Numbered from the stretch's first letter, positions 8,311-16,606 are shown. The stretch is DNA of 39,167 nt from M3007 sp031398055 (GCA_031398055.1 JANNMS010000114.1:1-39167), one strand, 5' to 3'. Numbers and translations are program-made. Notes: generated from the letters alone by a model not told the origin.

Positions 8311-9579
8311 AAAACCCAACCTCGAAAAATCCAATTTCCGCAACTCCGGCGACCGCCAAGCCACTGCCGCGACGACGACCAAAGTCATCGCCCCGCCAAA
8401 AATCACGCTCGGCACCGTGCCCATCAAAGACGCCGCCAGCCCACTTTCGAACGCCCCGATTTCGTTGGACGAAGTGATGAAAATCGTGCTGACCGACGAC
8501 ACGCGCCCCTTCATATTGTCCGGCGTGAGGTGTTGCACCAAATTTTGGCGGATGTAAACGCTCACCTCGTCGAGCATCCCGGCAACCATCAAAAAAGCGA
8601 ACGACAGCCAGAAAATTTTGCTCAAACCAAAACCAATCATGCAAATCCCAAAACCCGCCACGCAGCCCAACAATAATTTCCCAGCCCCGCGACCGAGCGG
8701 ATATTTTGCCAAAAAAAGTGCCATCGAAATCGCCCCGACGGCCATCGCCGCCCGCAAAATCCCAAAACCCGACGGCCCGACGTGCAAAATATCTTTCGCA
8801 AAAACAGGCAGCAAAGCCACGGCCCCACCAAAAAGCACGGCGAACAAATCCAACGTGATGGTCGTGATGATAAATTTATTTGAAAACACAAACCGCAAAC
8901 CTTCGCGGATGCGAACCATGGCAGTTTCGCCATCCAAAATCGGCTCGGCGGGGCGCGAGGCAATCCGCAAAACGGTAAACAAGCTGCCCAAACAAAGTAA
9001 AGTCATAACAAAATAGGTGATTTCCACCCCAAAAAATCCATAAATCAAACCACCCAAACCGAGCCCGGAGATGCTCGAAATTTCCCACGAACTGCTGTTC
9101 CATGCGATGGCATTTGATAAATTTTCGCGGGGGACGAGTTGCGGGAGCAATGAAAAATTGGCCGGACTAAAAAAACCACGTGCGATTCCCGTCAAAAAAA
9201 TCACCGAAAAAATGCCGCCGACCAGCAAATCTTTTGGCAAGTCATTTCTAAAAAAAGCCAAACCGAGCAATGCCAGCGAACAAAAAAGCATGGTCGTGAT
9301 GCAGCCCACCAAAATGTTGCGCCGGTTCAATTTGTCGGCCAAATGCCCGGCGTACAAACTGATTCCGATGGCCGGAATGGCTTCCGTCAGGCCAATTAGA
9401 CCGAGCGCAAGTTTGCTGTTGGTGATTTCGTAAACCTGCCAGCCCACCGCCACTGACATGATTTGGATGGACAAAGTGCTAAAAATCCGCATCCCCAAAA
9501 ATCGTCGATAATCCGGCACGCGGAGTGCGGCGTAGGCATCTGTTTCGCCATTGGTTTTTATTTTTTTTGAAAAAAACAT
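8293..9579 (-). CDS. MFS transporter, EntS/MFS_3-like exporter
   Basis: This 428-residue protein has about twelve hydrophobic segments. Residues 15-50 read YAALRVPDYRRFLGMRIFS, the usual N-terminus of MFS_3 (enterobactin exporter EntS-like) proteins. The loop 2-3 signature appears as GHLADKLNRRNIL, and SPANFSLLPQLVPRENLSNAIAW matches the conserved central segment. LTPDNMKGRVSSVSTIF is the typical C-half loop. The family exports siderophores, drugs or other small molecules by proton antiport; the substrate here cannot be told. The upstream infC has its own terminator, so this gene probably has its own promoter, although no clear -33/-7 pair was found. The C-terminal residues come from an inverted repeat. 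Confidence 0.85.
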   Translation of the reverse strand: MFFSKKIKTNGETDAYAALRVPDYRRFLGMRIFSTLSIQIMSVAVGWQVYEITNSKLALGLIGLTEAIPAIGISLYAGHLADKLNRRNILVGCITTMLFCSLALLGLAFFRNDLPKDLLVGGIFSVIFLTGIARGFFSPANFSLLPQLVPRENLSNAIAWNSSSWEISSISGLGLGGLIYGFFGVEITYFVMTLLCLGSLFTVLRIASRPAEPILDGETAMVRIREGLRFVFSNKFIITTITLDLFAVLFGGAVALLPVFAKDILHVGPSGFGILRAAMAVGAISMALFLAKYPLGRGAGKLLLGCVAGFGICMIGFGLSKIFWLSFAFLMVAGMLDEVSVYIRQNLVQHLTPDNMKGRVSSVSTIFITSSNEIGAFESGLAASLMGTVPSVIFGGAMTLVVVAAVAWRSPELRKLDFSRLGFHHKDT

Positions 9580-9598
9580 CCGGTTTGGCTTTAAAAAA

Positions 9599-9632
9599 TT
9601 ATCGGGGCGGCTTTTGGAAAGGCCGCCCCGAT
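9599..9632 (-). terminator. Intrinsic terminator after infC
   Basis: The arms ATCGGGGCGGC (9601-9611) and GCCGCCCCGAT (9622-9632) pair perfectly over 11 bp. On the minus strand the hairpin is followed by AATTTTTT. It lies 65 bases beyond the infC stop. A T tract on the other side could let it work in both directions. Confidence 0.8.
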
Positions 9633-9696
9633 GGAGTTTTTTTAAAATTTAGATGAAGTGGAATTCATCATTTATCATTCAAAAATCATGATTCGA

Positions 9697-10308
9697 TTAT
9701 GATTTTTTCCCTTTTTTCGGTGACAAAATCACCGACATCCTTTTACCTTCCAATTTCGGCAAAGCCTCGGCCACGCCCAATTCTTCCAATTCTTTCATGA
9801 AACGCAGCAGCAAAAGTTCGCCCCGTTCTTTAAAAACAATCGCCCGGCCACGAAATTGAACGAAGGCTTTCACCTTGTCGCCGTCGGTCAAAAAACCTTT
9901 CGCGTGGCGCACCTTGAAATCAAAATCGTGCTCGCCAGTTTCCGGGCCGAACCTGATTTCTTTCAACTCCACTTTTTTAGAGTTGGCTTTGAGTTCTTTC
10001 TCTTTCTTCTTTTTTTGGTAGAGGAATTTGTTGTAATCCGCAATTTTTACAACCGGCGGCACGGCGTTCGCCGTGATTTCGATGAGGTCAAACCCCATTT
10101 TGTCTGCCCATTGCCGCACTTTGGGAGTGGGGTAAACGCCTGGTTCGACGGTAATTTCAGCGGCTTTGCTGATTTCTTCAAAATTGTCGCCGACTAAACG
10201 GACTTCGGGGACTCTGATAAAATCGTTGATTCGATGTTCTGCCGGTACTGGTTTTGGGGGAACTCGAAAGCCCGGACGCGGGCGCGGAGTGAACGGTTTG
10301 AATGCCAA
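9697..10308 (-). CDS. infC: Translation initiation factor IF-3
   Basis: The 203-residue product has the two IF-3 domains. The N-terminal domain includes EHRINDFIRVPEVRLVGDN at about 24-42. A lysine-rich linker (KKKKEKELKANSKK) at about 99-112 leads to the C-terminal domain (KEIRFGPETGEHDFDFKVRHAKGFL, KVKAFVQFRGRA). IF-3 binds the 30S subunit and checks start-codon pairing. The start is a TTG at 10308: a stop codon lies two codons upstream in frame, and no ATG precedes the conserved N-domain. A non-ATG start is a known trait of infC and allows autoregulation by IF-3. The gene usually sits in a thrS-infC-rpmI-rplT operon, but none of those neighbours is present. It has its own terminator, and a TATTTTTG -7-like element lies upstream at 10392-10399. 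Confidence 0.95.
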   Translation of the reverse strand: MAFKPFTPRPRPGFRVPPKPVPAEHRINDFIRVPEVRLVGDNFEEISKAAEITVEPGVYPTPKVRQWADKMGFDLIEITANAVPPVVKIADYNKFLYQKKKKEKELKANSKKVELKEIRFGPETGEHDFDFKVRHAKGFLTDGDKVKAFVQFRGRAIVFKERGELLLLRFMKELEELGVAEALPKLEGKRMSVILSPKKGKKS

Positions 10309-10448
10309 AAATTAATGTGGTTTAGTGAAAAATCCCGGCGCGTTTTGAATCTCGAAAACCGGTGGCCGGAGCCGATTCTCGTTTTGTTGCACAAAAATAA
10401 ACCTGTTTTGCCATTTGAAGTTTCGTGGGGTGCTATATTTTTATTTTT
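10309..10448 (-). promoter_or_regulatory. infC leader with candidate -7 element
   Basis: This 140-base spacer between the outer-membrane protein stop and the infC TTG carries TATTTTTG (minus strand, 10399-10392), a match to TANNTTTG. No convincing -33 TTG was found. The roughly 75-base leader downstream contains a CCGG-rich self-complementary patch. No ribosomal-protein leader motif was recognised. Confidence 0.35.
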
Positions 10449-13400
10449 TTAAAAATTCGCCCGCACCTGCGCCTGCCCCGAGTGCACCGTCCGCACCGCC
10501 GTCCGGCGTCCGTCGTAGCCAATCGAAAGTTGGATGTCCTTCGAAATTTGCCGGTTCAGCATCGCGCTCCACAAAAAATTCTGCCCGTTTTGCAGCCCTT
10601 CCAACATCGCGTAGCCGACCGCAGAATTGGCCTGCCCGTCAAATTTGATGTCCGCAAAAGTGCCCCGCAGCCGCAGCGAAGTCGCCGCGCGAAAACCCGA
10701 AACGGGGTTCGTTTTGCCCGCCGGATTCCAATTCAGTTCAAAACCGAGGTTGTTTTGCCGCGCAATTTCACCGCCAAATTTTTCAACATTTCGCGTTTCG
10801 ATGCCAGCAAAATTTAAGGAAAAACGGAAAAAACGGTTCGGCAGCCAAGTCAATTTCGGCTCGATTTGCCAGCCAGAAAAATCGTAGCGACGGTTGGCAA
10901 AAATGTCGTGGTCGCTCGTTTTTTTGGAAAAAACCAAGTCGTTTTCGAGGCTGAATTTTTGCGCCAAACTCACTCGCCCGTGCCAAGTAAAATCCCTGGC
11001 CGTCCGGTTTTCAAAACCCGTCGTCAAGGCCAAACGGTTTTTTAAATCGCTGAAAGTCAAGGACATATCCCATCTGGGGTTTGCCCGGTTGAAAAAAATC
11101 GAATGCCGCGACGTGGCCGAAATCGTCACCAAAGCCGAATCCGCCACCGAAAAATCCAACGGGTTCCAGCCCGAAATCCCGGCGGCATCGGCACGCACGC
11201 GGCGCAAAATTTGTAGCACCGACTGCTCCGAAAACCGCCCCAAAAACTTCCGAAAACCCTTGCTCGTCCGCCAAAAAAGCCGTGGTTCGAGCCGCAAATT
11301 GTAGTTCAAAGCCGTGTTGTTCGTTCGGATAAAATCAGTGGTCGTCGTCGCCACGCGGATGTAATTTGCCTGATCCTGAAAAACGGCAATTTCCATTTCA
11401 TCCACCTGCAAAATCGAGTCTTGATTTCTGTCCACCCAAGCATATTGGCCCTCGCCGGGGTTCACGAAAACATACTGAAATTCGGTTTTTGGGCTTTGCC
11501 CAGAGCTGATTTCGTAGCCCGTCGTCATCGAAACGGCATTTGAAAAAGCAGAAATCGAGTGGTCGAGCCGACCCAAAAAAGTGCGCTGCGGCGTGAGTTT
11601 TGTCAAATCCGGTTCTAAAATGTCGAGGTCGCGGACGGTGAAATTCAGTGCAACCGATTGGCTGTTTTTTTCTTTGATTTTTTTCCAACTGCCCATCACA
11701 TTGGCCTCCCGGGCACTGGTGTTTTTTGTAAAATTTTTGCCCGTCGGAAAATAATCGTCGCGTTGCAAAACCGAGCCGCCGAGCGAGATACCGCGTTGAT
11801 TTTCAGGTTGTTCGAAATAGAATTTTAAAACATCGTACCAAAAACTGATCAAATTCAAAGTGTCGGCGGGGGCGGTGCGTTCGTTTTTTTCACGTTCAAA
11901 ATAAACCCCAATTTTGAGGTTTGAAATTCCACCCGCAGGTTTCGGGACAGCCAACGAGTCGCTTTTTTTCCAAAAAAATGTCTTTGAAAAATCAAATTTC
12001 GGCCTCGAAAAACGGGTGTTTTCAATTTCTGAATTGGTCGTCAAAAAATTCATTTCACCTAAAAAATCAAAGCCGTTTTTTTTAAAATCAACCTGCCCGG
12101 TGTGCCGCAAACCCTCGAAATTTCCCGGTTGCACGAACGCCCCAAAATCATATCGAACCGCCCCTAAATCCTTGTTTTTCAATGAAATAGCCGCCCGTGC
12201 GAGGTGTTCGGCAGCGGGTGCGTCACTGGCAAAACCAACGTTCCAATCCCTCGAAAACTCCGCCGAACGGTACGGGTTCAGCGGGTTGAACTGTTGCGAA
12301 ACGAACTCGTAATTTCCCAAAAAATCGGCCTGCCAACCATTTCCTGCCGTGTCTTTTTTTTCCGAAAAAATAATTTGCCGCAGGTCAATCGAAACGCCCG
12401 CGCCGTCATTGTTTTTATCGTCGAGCGGCGAAAAACGGTTCAAATCTCGGCGCGTCCAGGCACCTTCTGTTTTTAAAAAAGTAGATTTAAAAGGTTGAAA
12501 ATCAGCGGATAACGTAAACATCTGCCGCTGTTCCGGGGCAATCAAACGAACGATGGGTTCAAAATTTCCGGTCGGTTGGCAGGTCGTCGGGTCTGGCGCG
12601 ACCCACTGAAAAACGCGCCCGTTCGCCGCCGAACTGACCTGCCGATAATTGCCCTGCCCCTGCCCAACCTGCGAAAATCGAACCGCCAACCGAGCATCCG
12701 ACGAGGCCGAATATTTTAAAATTTGAACCGGCTGCCCGCACGAAAAAGTATCAGAAAAAACATACAAAACCCGCGCAGGATCGAAGTTTTCCAACGTGTC
12801 CACGCCACTCGCAAAAGCAGTTCGCAGGTTGTCGCCAGCCACCGCAAGTTGTTGACGTTCAACGGGTTGGAGGTCTTGGGCAGGGCCAGCGTTTCGGCTG
12901 TCCTGTTCGGAATATGCCTGAAAATTGAGCCGCGATTTGCCGTGCTGCCACATCGCCCCGGCGGTCGCGGTCGAGCGCAAATAATTTTGCACGGCGTACT
13001 CAAATTCGATGATGACGCGCTTGTCTTTCGTAATCAAATTGCGCGGCGTGAACGTCAGTTCGCCCAAATTGTAGTCCATAAAATAGTCGTCCTGCAAACC
13101 GCGCCGCAACAATTTTCCATCCAAAAAAACGCGCTCCGTGCCCGCCAAAATGATGATAAATTGCTCGTTTTCAGCACCTTGCAAACGGTACGGCCCTTGA
13201 TTTCCTTCCTGCCCGATGATGGTTTGGCGGTTGAATTTTCCTTTTGAAACGGCGGCTGAAATTTTTCCGGCGAGGGTGTCCTGCCCCACGTTTACCAAAC
13301 TTTTAAAGTTTGGTAAACGTCGCGTCGTGCCTCGCGCATCGGCCGTCGCGCCCTGCACCCGTTTAAAATACCTCAAAAAATGGGTCGAAGAATTTGTGTT

Positions 13401-14147
13401 TTGACTCGAAAAATTGGGCGTCAAATCAAAATCCCCGGCGGTGAGCGAGGCGTTTTTCTTTTTCAATTGGATAAAAATGCGGTCAAATTCCTGCAATTGC
13501 CGCGTCGTGCCGTCGGGTTGGAGCGGGATTGAATTGTCGGAAATCGCGGCGCGGAGTTCGATGTCGTCTGCGATTTTGCCGTCGAGTTGGAGGTTCAAAT
13601 TGGAGTTGAAATTCAAATTTTGGGCATTTCCAAAACTCAAACCACGGGTGTACGCCCCGTTCGTCGTCAAACCTGATCCCGAAAAAATGGATTTTTGCGG
13701 CTCGAACGGCGAGTAATCGTAACCGATGTAATCCTCGCCGCCGGGCAGTTTTCGCCGGATGGCTGCGGTGTCGAGCCGTTGCACCGTTTTTCCAAAATCG
13801 AAGGGCAAAACGCGGTACCTAATTTTCACTTTTTCGACGGTCGGATGGGCTGCCCGGAGCCGCGCGGTGTCGATGAAAATCAGGTTGTTTTGGATTTTAA
13901 AAAATTGAAGATCAATGGGTTGCGCGGTTTTTTCGTCCTCGATGGAAATGATGGGTTGGGCAACAGTGAGCGAGTCGAGCAGTTGTTTTGGCTGACGAGT
14001 TTCGATGGTTTTTTCGCGGAGATTTGAGGGGTTTCTCTGCGAAAAAAGGGGGTTTTGGAACACCAAAACCAGCAAAAAAAGAACGCCCCACCGCTCGGTT
14101 TTCGAGCGGCGGGGCGTTCTTTTTTTATTAAAAACCAGTTTTCCCAT
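10449..14147 (-). CDS. Large outer-membrane beta-barrel-like protein of Bacteroidota (unnamed)
   Basis: I start this gene at the ATG at 14147. It gives a signal peptide with a basic head (KKRTPRRSKTER), a hydrophobic core (GVLFLLVLVF) and a cut near LFSQ, for a 1232-residue precursor. The frame is open 31 codons further upstream without signal-peptide character. After a periplasmic-type N-terminal region come a conserved block (NLQLDGKIADDIELRAAISD; ATAGAMWQH) and a motif around GPYRLQGAENEQFI / GTERVFLDGKLL / DYNLGELTFTP. The remaining 700 residues alternate aromatic and charged strands and end in an aromatic residue (VRANF), as barrel proteins do. I know similar large proteins in Bacteroidota but no function for them. 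Two palindromes (13288-13320 and 14074-14126) lie inside the coding sequence. The downstream neighbour is infC. Confidence 0.75.
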   Translation of the reverse strand: MGKLVFNKKRTPRRSKTERWGVLFLLVLVFQNPLFSQRNPSNLREKTIETRQPKQLLDSLTVAQPIISIEDEKTAQPIDLQFFKIQNNLIFIDTARLRAAHPTVEKVKIRYRVLPFDFGKTVQRLDTAAIRRKLPGGEDYIGYDYSPFEPQKSIFSGSGLTTNGAYTRGLSFGNAQNLNFNSNLNLQLDGKIADDIELRAAISDNSIPLQPDGTTRQLQEFDRIFIQLKKKNASLTAGDFDLTPNFSSQNTNSSTHFLRYFKRVQGATADARGTTRRLPNFKSLVNVGQDTLAGKISAAVSKGKFNRQTIIGQEGNQGPYRLQGAENEQFIIILAGTERVFLDGKLLRRGLQDDYFMDYNLGELTFTPRNLITKDKRVIIEFEYAVQNYLRSTATAGAMWQHGKSRLNFQAYSEQDSRNAGPAQDLQPVERQQLAVAGDNLRTAFASGVDTLENFDPARVLYVFSDTFSCGQPVQILKYSASSDARLAVRFSQVGQGQGNYRQVSSAANGRVFQWVAPDPTTCQPTGNFEPIVRLIAPEQRQMFTLSADFQPFKSTFLKTEGAWTRRDLNRFSPLDDKNNDGAGVSIDLRQIIFSEKKDTAGNGWQADFLGNYEFVSQQFNPLNPYRSAEFSRDWNVGFASDAPAAEHLARAAISLKNKDLGAVRYDFGAFVQPGNFEGLRHTGQVDFKKNGFDFLGEMNFLTTNSEIENTRFSRPKFDFSKTFFWKKSDSLAVPKPAGGISNLKIGVYFEREKNERTAPADTLNLISFWYDVLKFYFEQPENQRGISLGGSVLQRDDYFPTGKNFTKNTSAREANVMGSWKKIKEKNSQSVALNFTVRDLDILEPDLTKLTPQRTFLGRLDHSISAFSNAVSMTTGYEISSGQSPKTEFQYVFVNPGEGQYAWVDRNQDSILQVDEMEIAVFQDQANYIRVATTTTDFIRTNNTALNYNLRLEPRLFWRTSKGFRKFLGRFSEQSVLQILRRVRADAAGISGWNPLDFSVADSALVTISATSRHSIFFNRANPRWDMSLTFSDLKNRLALTTGFENRTARDFTWHGRVSLAQKFSLENDLVFSKKTSDHDIFANRRYDFSGWQIEPKLTWLPNRFFRFSLNFAGIETRNVEKFGGEIARQNNLGFELNWNPAGKTNPVSGFRAATSLRLRGTFADIKFDGQANSAVGYAMLEGLQNGQNFLWSAMLNRQISKDIQLSIGYDGRRTAVRTVHSGQAQVRANF
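13288..13320. repeat. 33-base perfect palindrome inside a coding region
   Basis: Arms 13288-13303 and 13305-13320 are exact reverse complements of 16 bp around one central T (ACGTTTACCAAACTTT on the left). It is in frame within the large outer-membrane protein gene and contributes residues LPNFKSLVNV. It resembles a dispersed palindromic element captured in an open frame. Confidence 0.8.
14074..14126 (-). repeat. 24-bp terminator-like hairpin within the first codons of the outer-membrane protein gene
   Basis: Arms 14074-14097 and 14103-14126 pair over 24 bp with a 5-base loop and end in seven A/T pairs. The single imperfect position is G-U in minus-strand RNA but A-C in plus-strand RNA, so the fold is better in the sense transcript of this gene. 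It has the form of an intrinsic terminator (GC stem then U run), yet it lies inside codons 8-24, encoding the basic head and the start of the hydrophobic core of the signal peptide. Confidence 0.85.
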
Positions 14148-14307
14148 TCCAAAAATTTTTCCAGACAAATATCCGCCGGGAATTGTTTTGGCGGTTCCGG
14201 CGGCGCGGAAGTTGCCTGCAAATTTTTGGCACAATGGCACGCGTTCCCTGTTTATTTAGAATTTTGCGGGCACAAAATTTTTTCAAAACCCATAAAAAAA
14301 AGTAAAA
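14148..14307. other. Divergent intergenic region, no clear promoter pair
   Basis: These 160 bases separate the start of the outer-membrane protein gene (leftward) from the CDGSH gene (rightward) and must hold both promoters. A TAGAATTTTG near 14253-14262 is only an approximate -7 match. No operator-like palindrome was found. Confidence 0.5.
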
Positions 14308-14532
14308 ATGGCTACGACAAAATTAACGGTCAACTCAAACGGCTCTCTAAAAATAGAAGGCGATTTTGAAATTGTGGATGCACAAGGCAACGAATATGGC
14401 CTCGGCGGACGCACCTCGCTCGGCCTGTGCCGCTGCGGTCAGTCAAAAAACAAACCGTTTTGTGATGGCTCCCACCGGGGCAATTTGGAACACGAGGCGG
14501 AAGCTTTTGACCTGCCGCCAAAAAAAGTTTAG
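14308..14532 (+). CDS. CDGSH iron-sulfur domain protein
   Basis: A 74-residue protein with the complete CDGSH signature LCRCGQSKNKPFCDGSH (residues about 40-56). The three Cys and one His (C-x-C ... C-x3-H) bind a labile [2Fe-2S] cluster, as in mitoNEET-type proteins. The N-terminal half has the usual short beta strands (NGSLKIEGDFEIVD, NEYGLGGRTSLGLC). There is no signal peptide or membrane anchor, so it is cytosolic. The family is linked to iron-sulfur and redox handling, with no defined reaction. The ATG at 14308 follows an A-rich leader typical of the phylum. The gene stands alone, divergent from the outer-membrane protein gene and ending at a two-way terminator. Confidence 0.93.
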   Translation: MATTKLTVNSNGSLKIEGDFEIVDAQGNEYGLGGRTSLGLCRCGQSKNKPFCDGSHRGNLEHEAEAFDLPPKKV

Positions 14533-14547
14533 GCAGTTGTTGCAATA

Positions 14548-14596
14548 CAAAAACGCGCTATTTTGATGCTTTTTTCATCGAAACGGGGCGTTTTTG
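14548..14596. terminator. Bidirectional terminator between CDGSH gene and convergent T9SS gene
   Basis: CAAAAACGC at 14548 pairs with the GCGTTTTTG ending at 14596, and an inner stem pairs TTTTGATG with CATCGAAA (one wobble). A and T runs flank both sides. It lies 15 bases after the CDGSH stop and 9 bases after the stop of the minus-strand gene. Confidence 0.7.
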
Positions 14597-14605
14597 TTTA
14601 AAAAA

Positions 14606-15913
14606 TCAATTTTTGCTGACCACGATTTTTTTGAAAAAAACAAGCCCACCGTGCATCAAAATCAAAAAATACAGGCCGTCGGGCAAGTTTTCGAGGTTGA
14701 TTTCGGTTTGCCCGTTTGTATTTTGGATGGAGCGGAGTGTTTTTCCGGCGAGGTCGGTGAGTTGAATTCGGGTGTTTTCTGGGGTCTGGATTTTTAGAAA
14801 ATCGGTGGCTGGGTTGGGCGAAATGGAGATTTGGTTTTGCCAACCGGCGGGATGTTTTGTGGCGATGATGTTTCCGTAATAATAAAAAATGCGGCTCGAA
14901 AAATTGAACGCCAATCCATCGGAACTCCCATAATTGTTGATAAATTGGACACAATCGGCATTGTTTGGGTAATTATACACTTGGCGCCCGGCAGAAATGC
15001 CCCCAATAATATGGTACAATTGCTGGGTAAATTCGAGCCGTTTTTCATCGTCGTAGTCGAACCAATTTTGACTGTACAATTTTAGGCCTTGCGTGAAATC
15101 GTCCCAAACTGAAAGTTCATTTTTCACCGAATTTGCGACCAGATGGTAGTTGAACACGACTTTAAAACTTGGCCTGTTCTTATCGAGATCAGTATGGAAA
15201 ATAAGTATCAAAGAATCCTGTGCGTCGTAAGAATATTTTGATTGGCCAAAGCGCACAAATTTTTGACCGTTCCAACTTGAATTAAAGATGGAATCAATTT
15301 TACCATCGATGGTGAAAACAGTTTCGATCATTGAATTGATGTCCCAACCCGTGCCGTTCCCAAGGTGTTCAATTTGCTTGACAACCCTTTCATTGCCATC
15401 AAAAACATAGATCATTTTGGTTTCATTGTCAAAATTGCCATTGTTAATTGCAGTTTTGCGAATAGTTGAATCATTGAAACTGGAATTTCCTCTTGGAAAA
15501 TAAACAGTTTGGCTCACATAAGTTAGCGTTGTGCCTGGTGGGTTGTCTGCCCTTTGGCTAAAAATTTTCTGGTTTTGGCTGTTGTAAATTGCTGAATCAA
15601 AGGTTAGTAAAAGTAAATCATCATTGGTTGCGGATTTTTGATATCGCCAAAATTTCACTTCGTTTCCTTTTGAGTCATATTGATAAACCCATTTATTGCC
15701 AATTGTCGAATCATTGGCAGTTTTGTATTGAAAATACAAAATCGAATCCGGCACGCAAGTCGCCCCGCTCCGGTCGGTGACTGGCCCCACCTGATTCTCA
15801 GTATTTTGCGAAAACATTTTGAAAGGGTGGGGAATCGAAAGTTGGTCATTTTGGCCAAAAGATTTGCCAACGAAGGCGGTAAAAACCAAGAGGTTGAACA
15901 TGATTTTTTTCAT
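14606..15913 (-). CDS. T9SS-secreted protein with YD-like repeats
   Basis: This 435-residue protein starts MKKIMFNLLVFTAFVGKSFGQ, a signal peptide with a likely cut before Q21. The middle part (about 55-330) has repeated strand pairs around tyrosine and aspartate (VYQYDSKGNEV, KYSYDAQDSL, NWFDYDDEKRL), like the YD/RHS-type repeats in secreted Bacteroidota proteins. From ISISPNPATDFLKI to FFKKIVVSKN the last 75 residues are a type A T9SS sorting domain. It is predicted to be surface-exposed or released; no enzyme motif is visible. The ATG at 15913 starts the signal peptide directly. The body of the gene uses more AT-rich codons than the genes to its left. Confidence 0.88.
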   Translation of the reverse strand: MKKIMFNLLVFTAFVGKSFGQNDQLSIPHPFKMFSQNTENQVGPVTDRSGATCVPDSILYFQYKTANDSTIGNKWVYQYDSKGNEVKFWRYQKSATNDDLLLLTFDSAIYNSQNQKIFSQRADNPPGTTLTYVSQTVYFPRGNSSFNDSTIRKTAINNGNFDNETKMIYVFDGNERVVKQIEHLGNGTGWDINSMIETVFTIDGKIDSIFNSSWNGQKFVRFGQSKYSYDAQDSLILIFHTDLDKNRPSFKVVFNYHLVANSVKNELSVWDDFTQGLKLYSQNWFDYDDEKRLEFTQQLYHIIGGISAGRQVYNYPNNADCVQFINNYGSSDGLAFNFSSRIFYYYGNIIATKHPAGWQNQISISPNPATDFLKIQTPENTRIQLTDLAGKTLRSIQNTNGQTEINLENLPDGLYFLILMHGGLVFFKKIVVSKN

Positions 15914-16137
15914 AACATTGGATGTGTGGGTTTGAAAGAGTTAAAAAATGGAGGGTGAAAAGTTCTGAATATGAATTACAGAACATTGGATAAAGTTATC
16001 TGTAAATATTTTCTACTCCAAATTGTCTTTCTCAAATATCAAGCAAAAATTTCTTTCAACCCATTGATAATCAAACACTTTACATAAATTTGTCCTCGCA
16101 AACAAATTGCTTTTTCAATTTTTTAAATAAAAACAAG
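15914..16137. other. Divergent intergenic region
   Basis: It lies between the leftward T9SS gene and the rightward toxin-antitoxin pair. It holds an imperfect palindrome GTTCTG ... CAGAAC at 15963-15985 that could be an operator, and the promoter described at 16063-16118. No further gene is visible. Confidence 0.5.
16063..16118 (+). promoter_or_regulatory. Promoter of the toxin-antitoxin pair, first copy of a duplicated region
   Basis: TTG at 16064-16066 and TAAATTTG at 16085-16092, 18 bases apart, match the Bacteroidota -33/-7 pattern. The region from ATTGA through CTCGCAAACAAA to CTTTTTCAA recurs upstream of the gene at 16676, with about 35 of the first 44 bases identical. Confidence 0.6.
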
Positions 16138-16353
16138 ATGGCTGATTTTTCATTGTCGCCGCACTTTGTTGTGGATGATTCGGGCAAACGGATTTCGGTC
16201 GTGCTGCCCATCGAAGAGTACGAGTCGTTGCTCGAAATTTTGGAAGATTTGGAGGATCTCGAAATGTATGAAGTAGTAAAAAGCAGAAACGAAGAGTATA
16301 TGCCTTTTTCAGAATTTCGCGCACAACTAAAGTCGCTTGACCATGCCGTATAA
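16138..16353 (+). CDS. Antitoxin of a RelE-type toxin-antitoxin pair
   Basis: A 71-residue protein from the ATG at 16138, just before MADFSLSPHFVVDD; the open frame upstream overlaps the promoter. The segment FVVDDSGKRISVVLPIEEYESLLEILEDLEDL matches the N-terminal half of Phd/RelB-like antitoxins that pair with RelE toxins. An acidic helix and a C-terminal toxin-wrapping tail (MPFSEFRAQLKSL) follow. It should neutralise the toxin and repress its own promoter. Its last 11 bases overlap the toxin start, the usual coupling for such pairs. It is cytosolic and small, with no other domain. Confidence 0.8.
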   Translation: MADFSLSPHFVVDDSGKRISVVLPIEEYESLLEILEDLEDLEMYEVVKSRNEEYMPFSEFRAQLKSLDHAV

Positions 16354-16606
16354 TATTGTTATCTCCAAAACGGCTCAAAAACAATTGTTGAAGTTATCTA
16401 CTTCCATTCGAGAAAAGTTGATGGATGCTATTGAAGAATTGGCCGACAACCCTCGTCCAGCAGGTTGCAAAAAGTTGAAAGGTTACGAGGCGTACAGACT
16501 CCGACAAGGAGATTATCGGATTATTTACACCGTAATTGACAATCAACTTCTGATTGAAGTTCTGACGGCTGGGCATCGAAAAGATGTTTATGATCAAAAT
16601 TTTTAG
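16343..16606 (+). CDS. RelE/ParE family toxin
   Basis: This 87-residue protein starts at ATG 16343, overlapping the antitoxin by 11 bases. It has the full RelE/ParE layout: YNIVISKTAQKQLLKL, a helix pair ending IEELADNPRPAGCKKLKG, the central strand EAYRLRQGDYRIIYTV, and the C-terminal LLIEVLTAGHRKDVYD with the GHRKDVY signature. RelE members with this tail cleave mRNA on the ribosome; the target of this one is not shown. Length and key residues look intact, so it is probably functional. It is followed after 70 bases by the HD/Pycsar-like gene, with a second copy of the pair's promoter region in between. Confidence 0.88.
   Translation: MPYNIVISKTAQKQLLKLSTSIREKLMDAIEELADNPRPAGCKKLKGYEAYRLRQGDYRIIYTVIDNQLLIEVLTAGHRKDVYDQNF

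Noticed and set aside
8218..8676. Open frame of 152 codons on the plus strand opposite the MFS gene
   Set aside because: It starts in the inverted repeat and runs antisense to a well-supported transporter; its composition is low-complexity basic residues and no family fits.
10425..10817. Plus-strand frames opposite the large outer-membrane protein gene
   Set aside because: Antisense to a long gene with a signal peptide and barrel-like strands; no start context and no motif.
13216..13404. Small gene covering the palindrome at 13288-13320
   Set aside because: The large gene's frame continues through the palindrome with residues fitting the flanking repeats; the plus-strand frame has no support.
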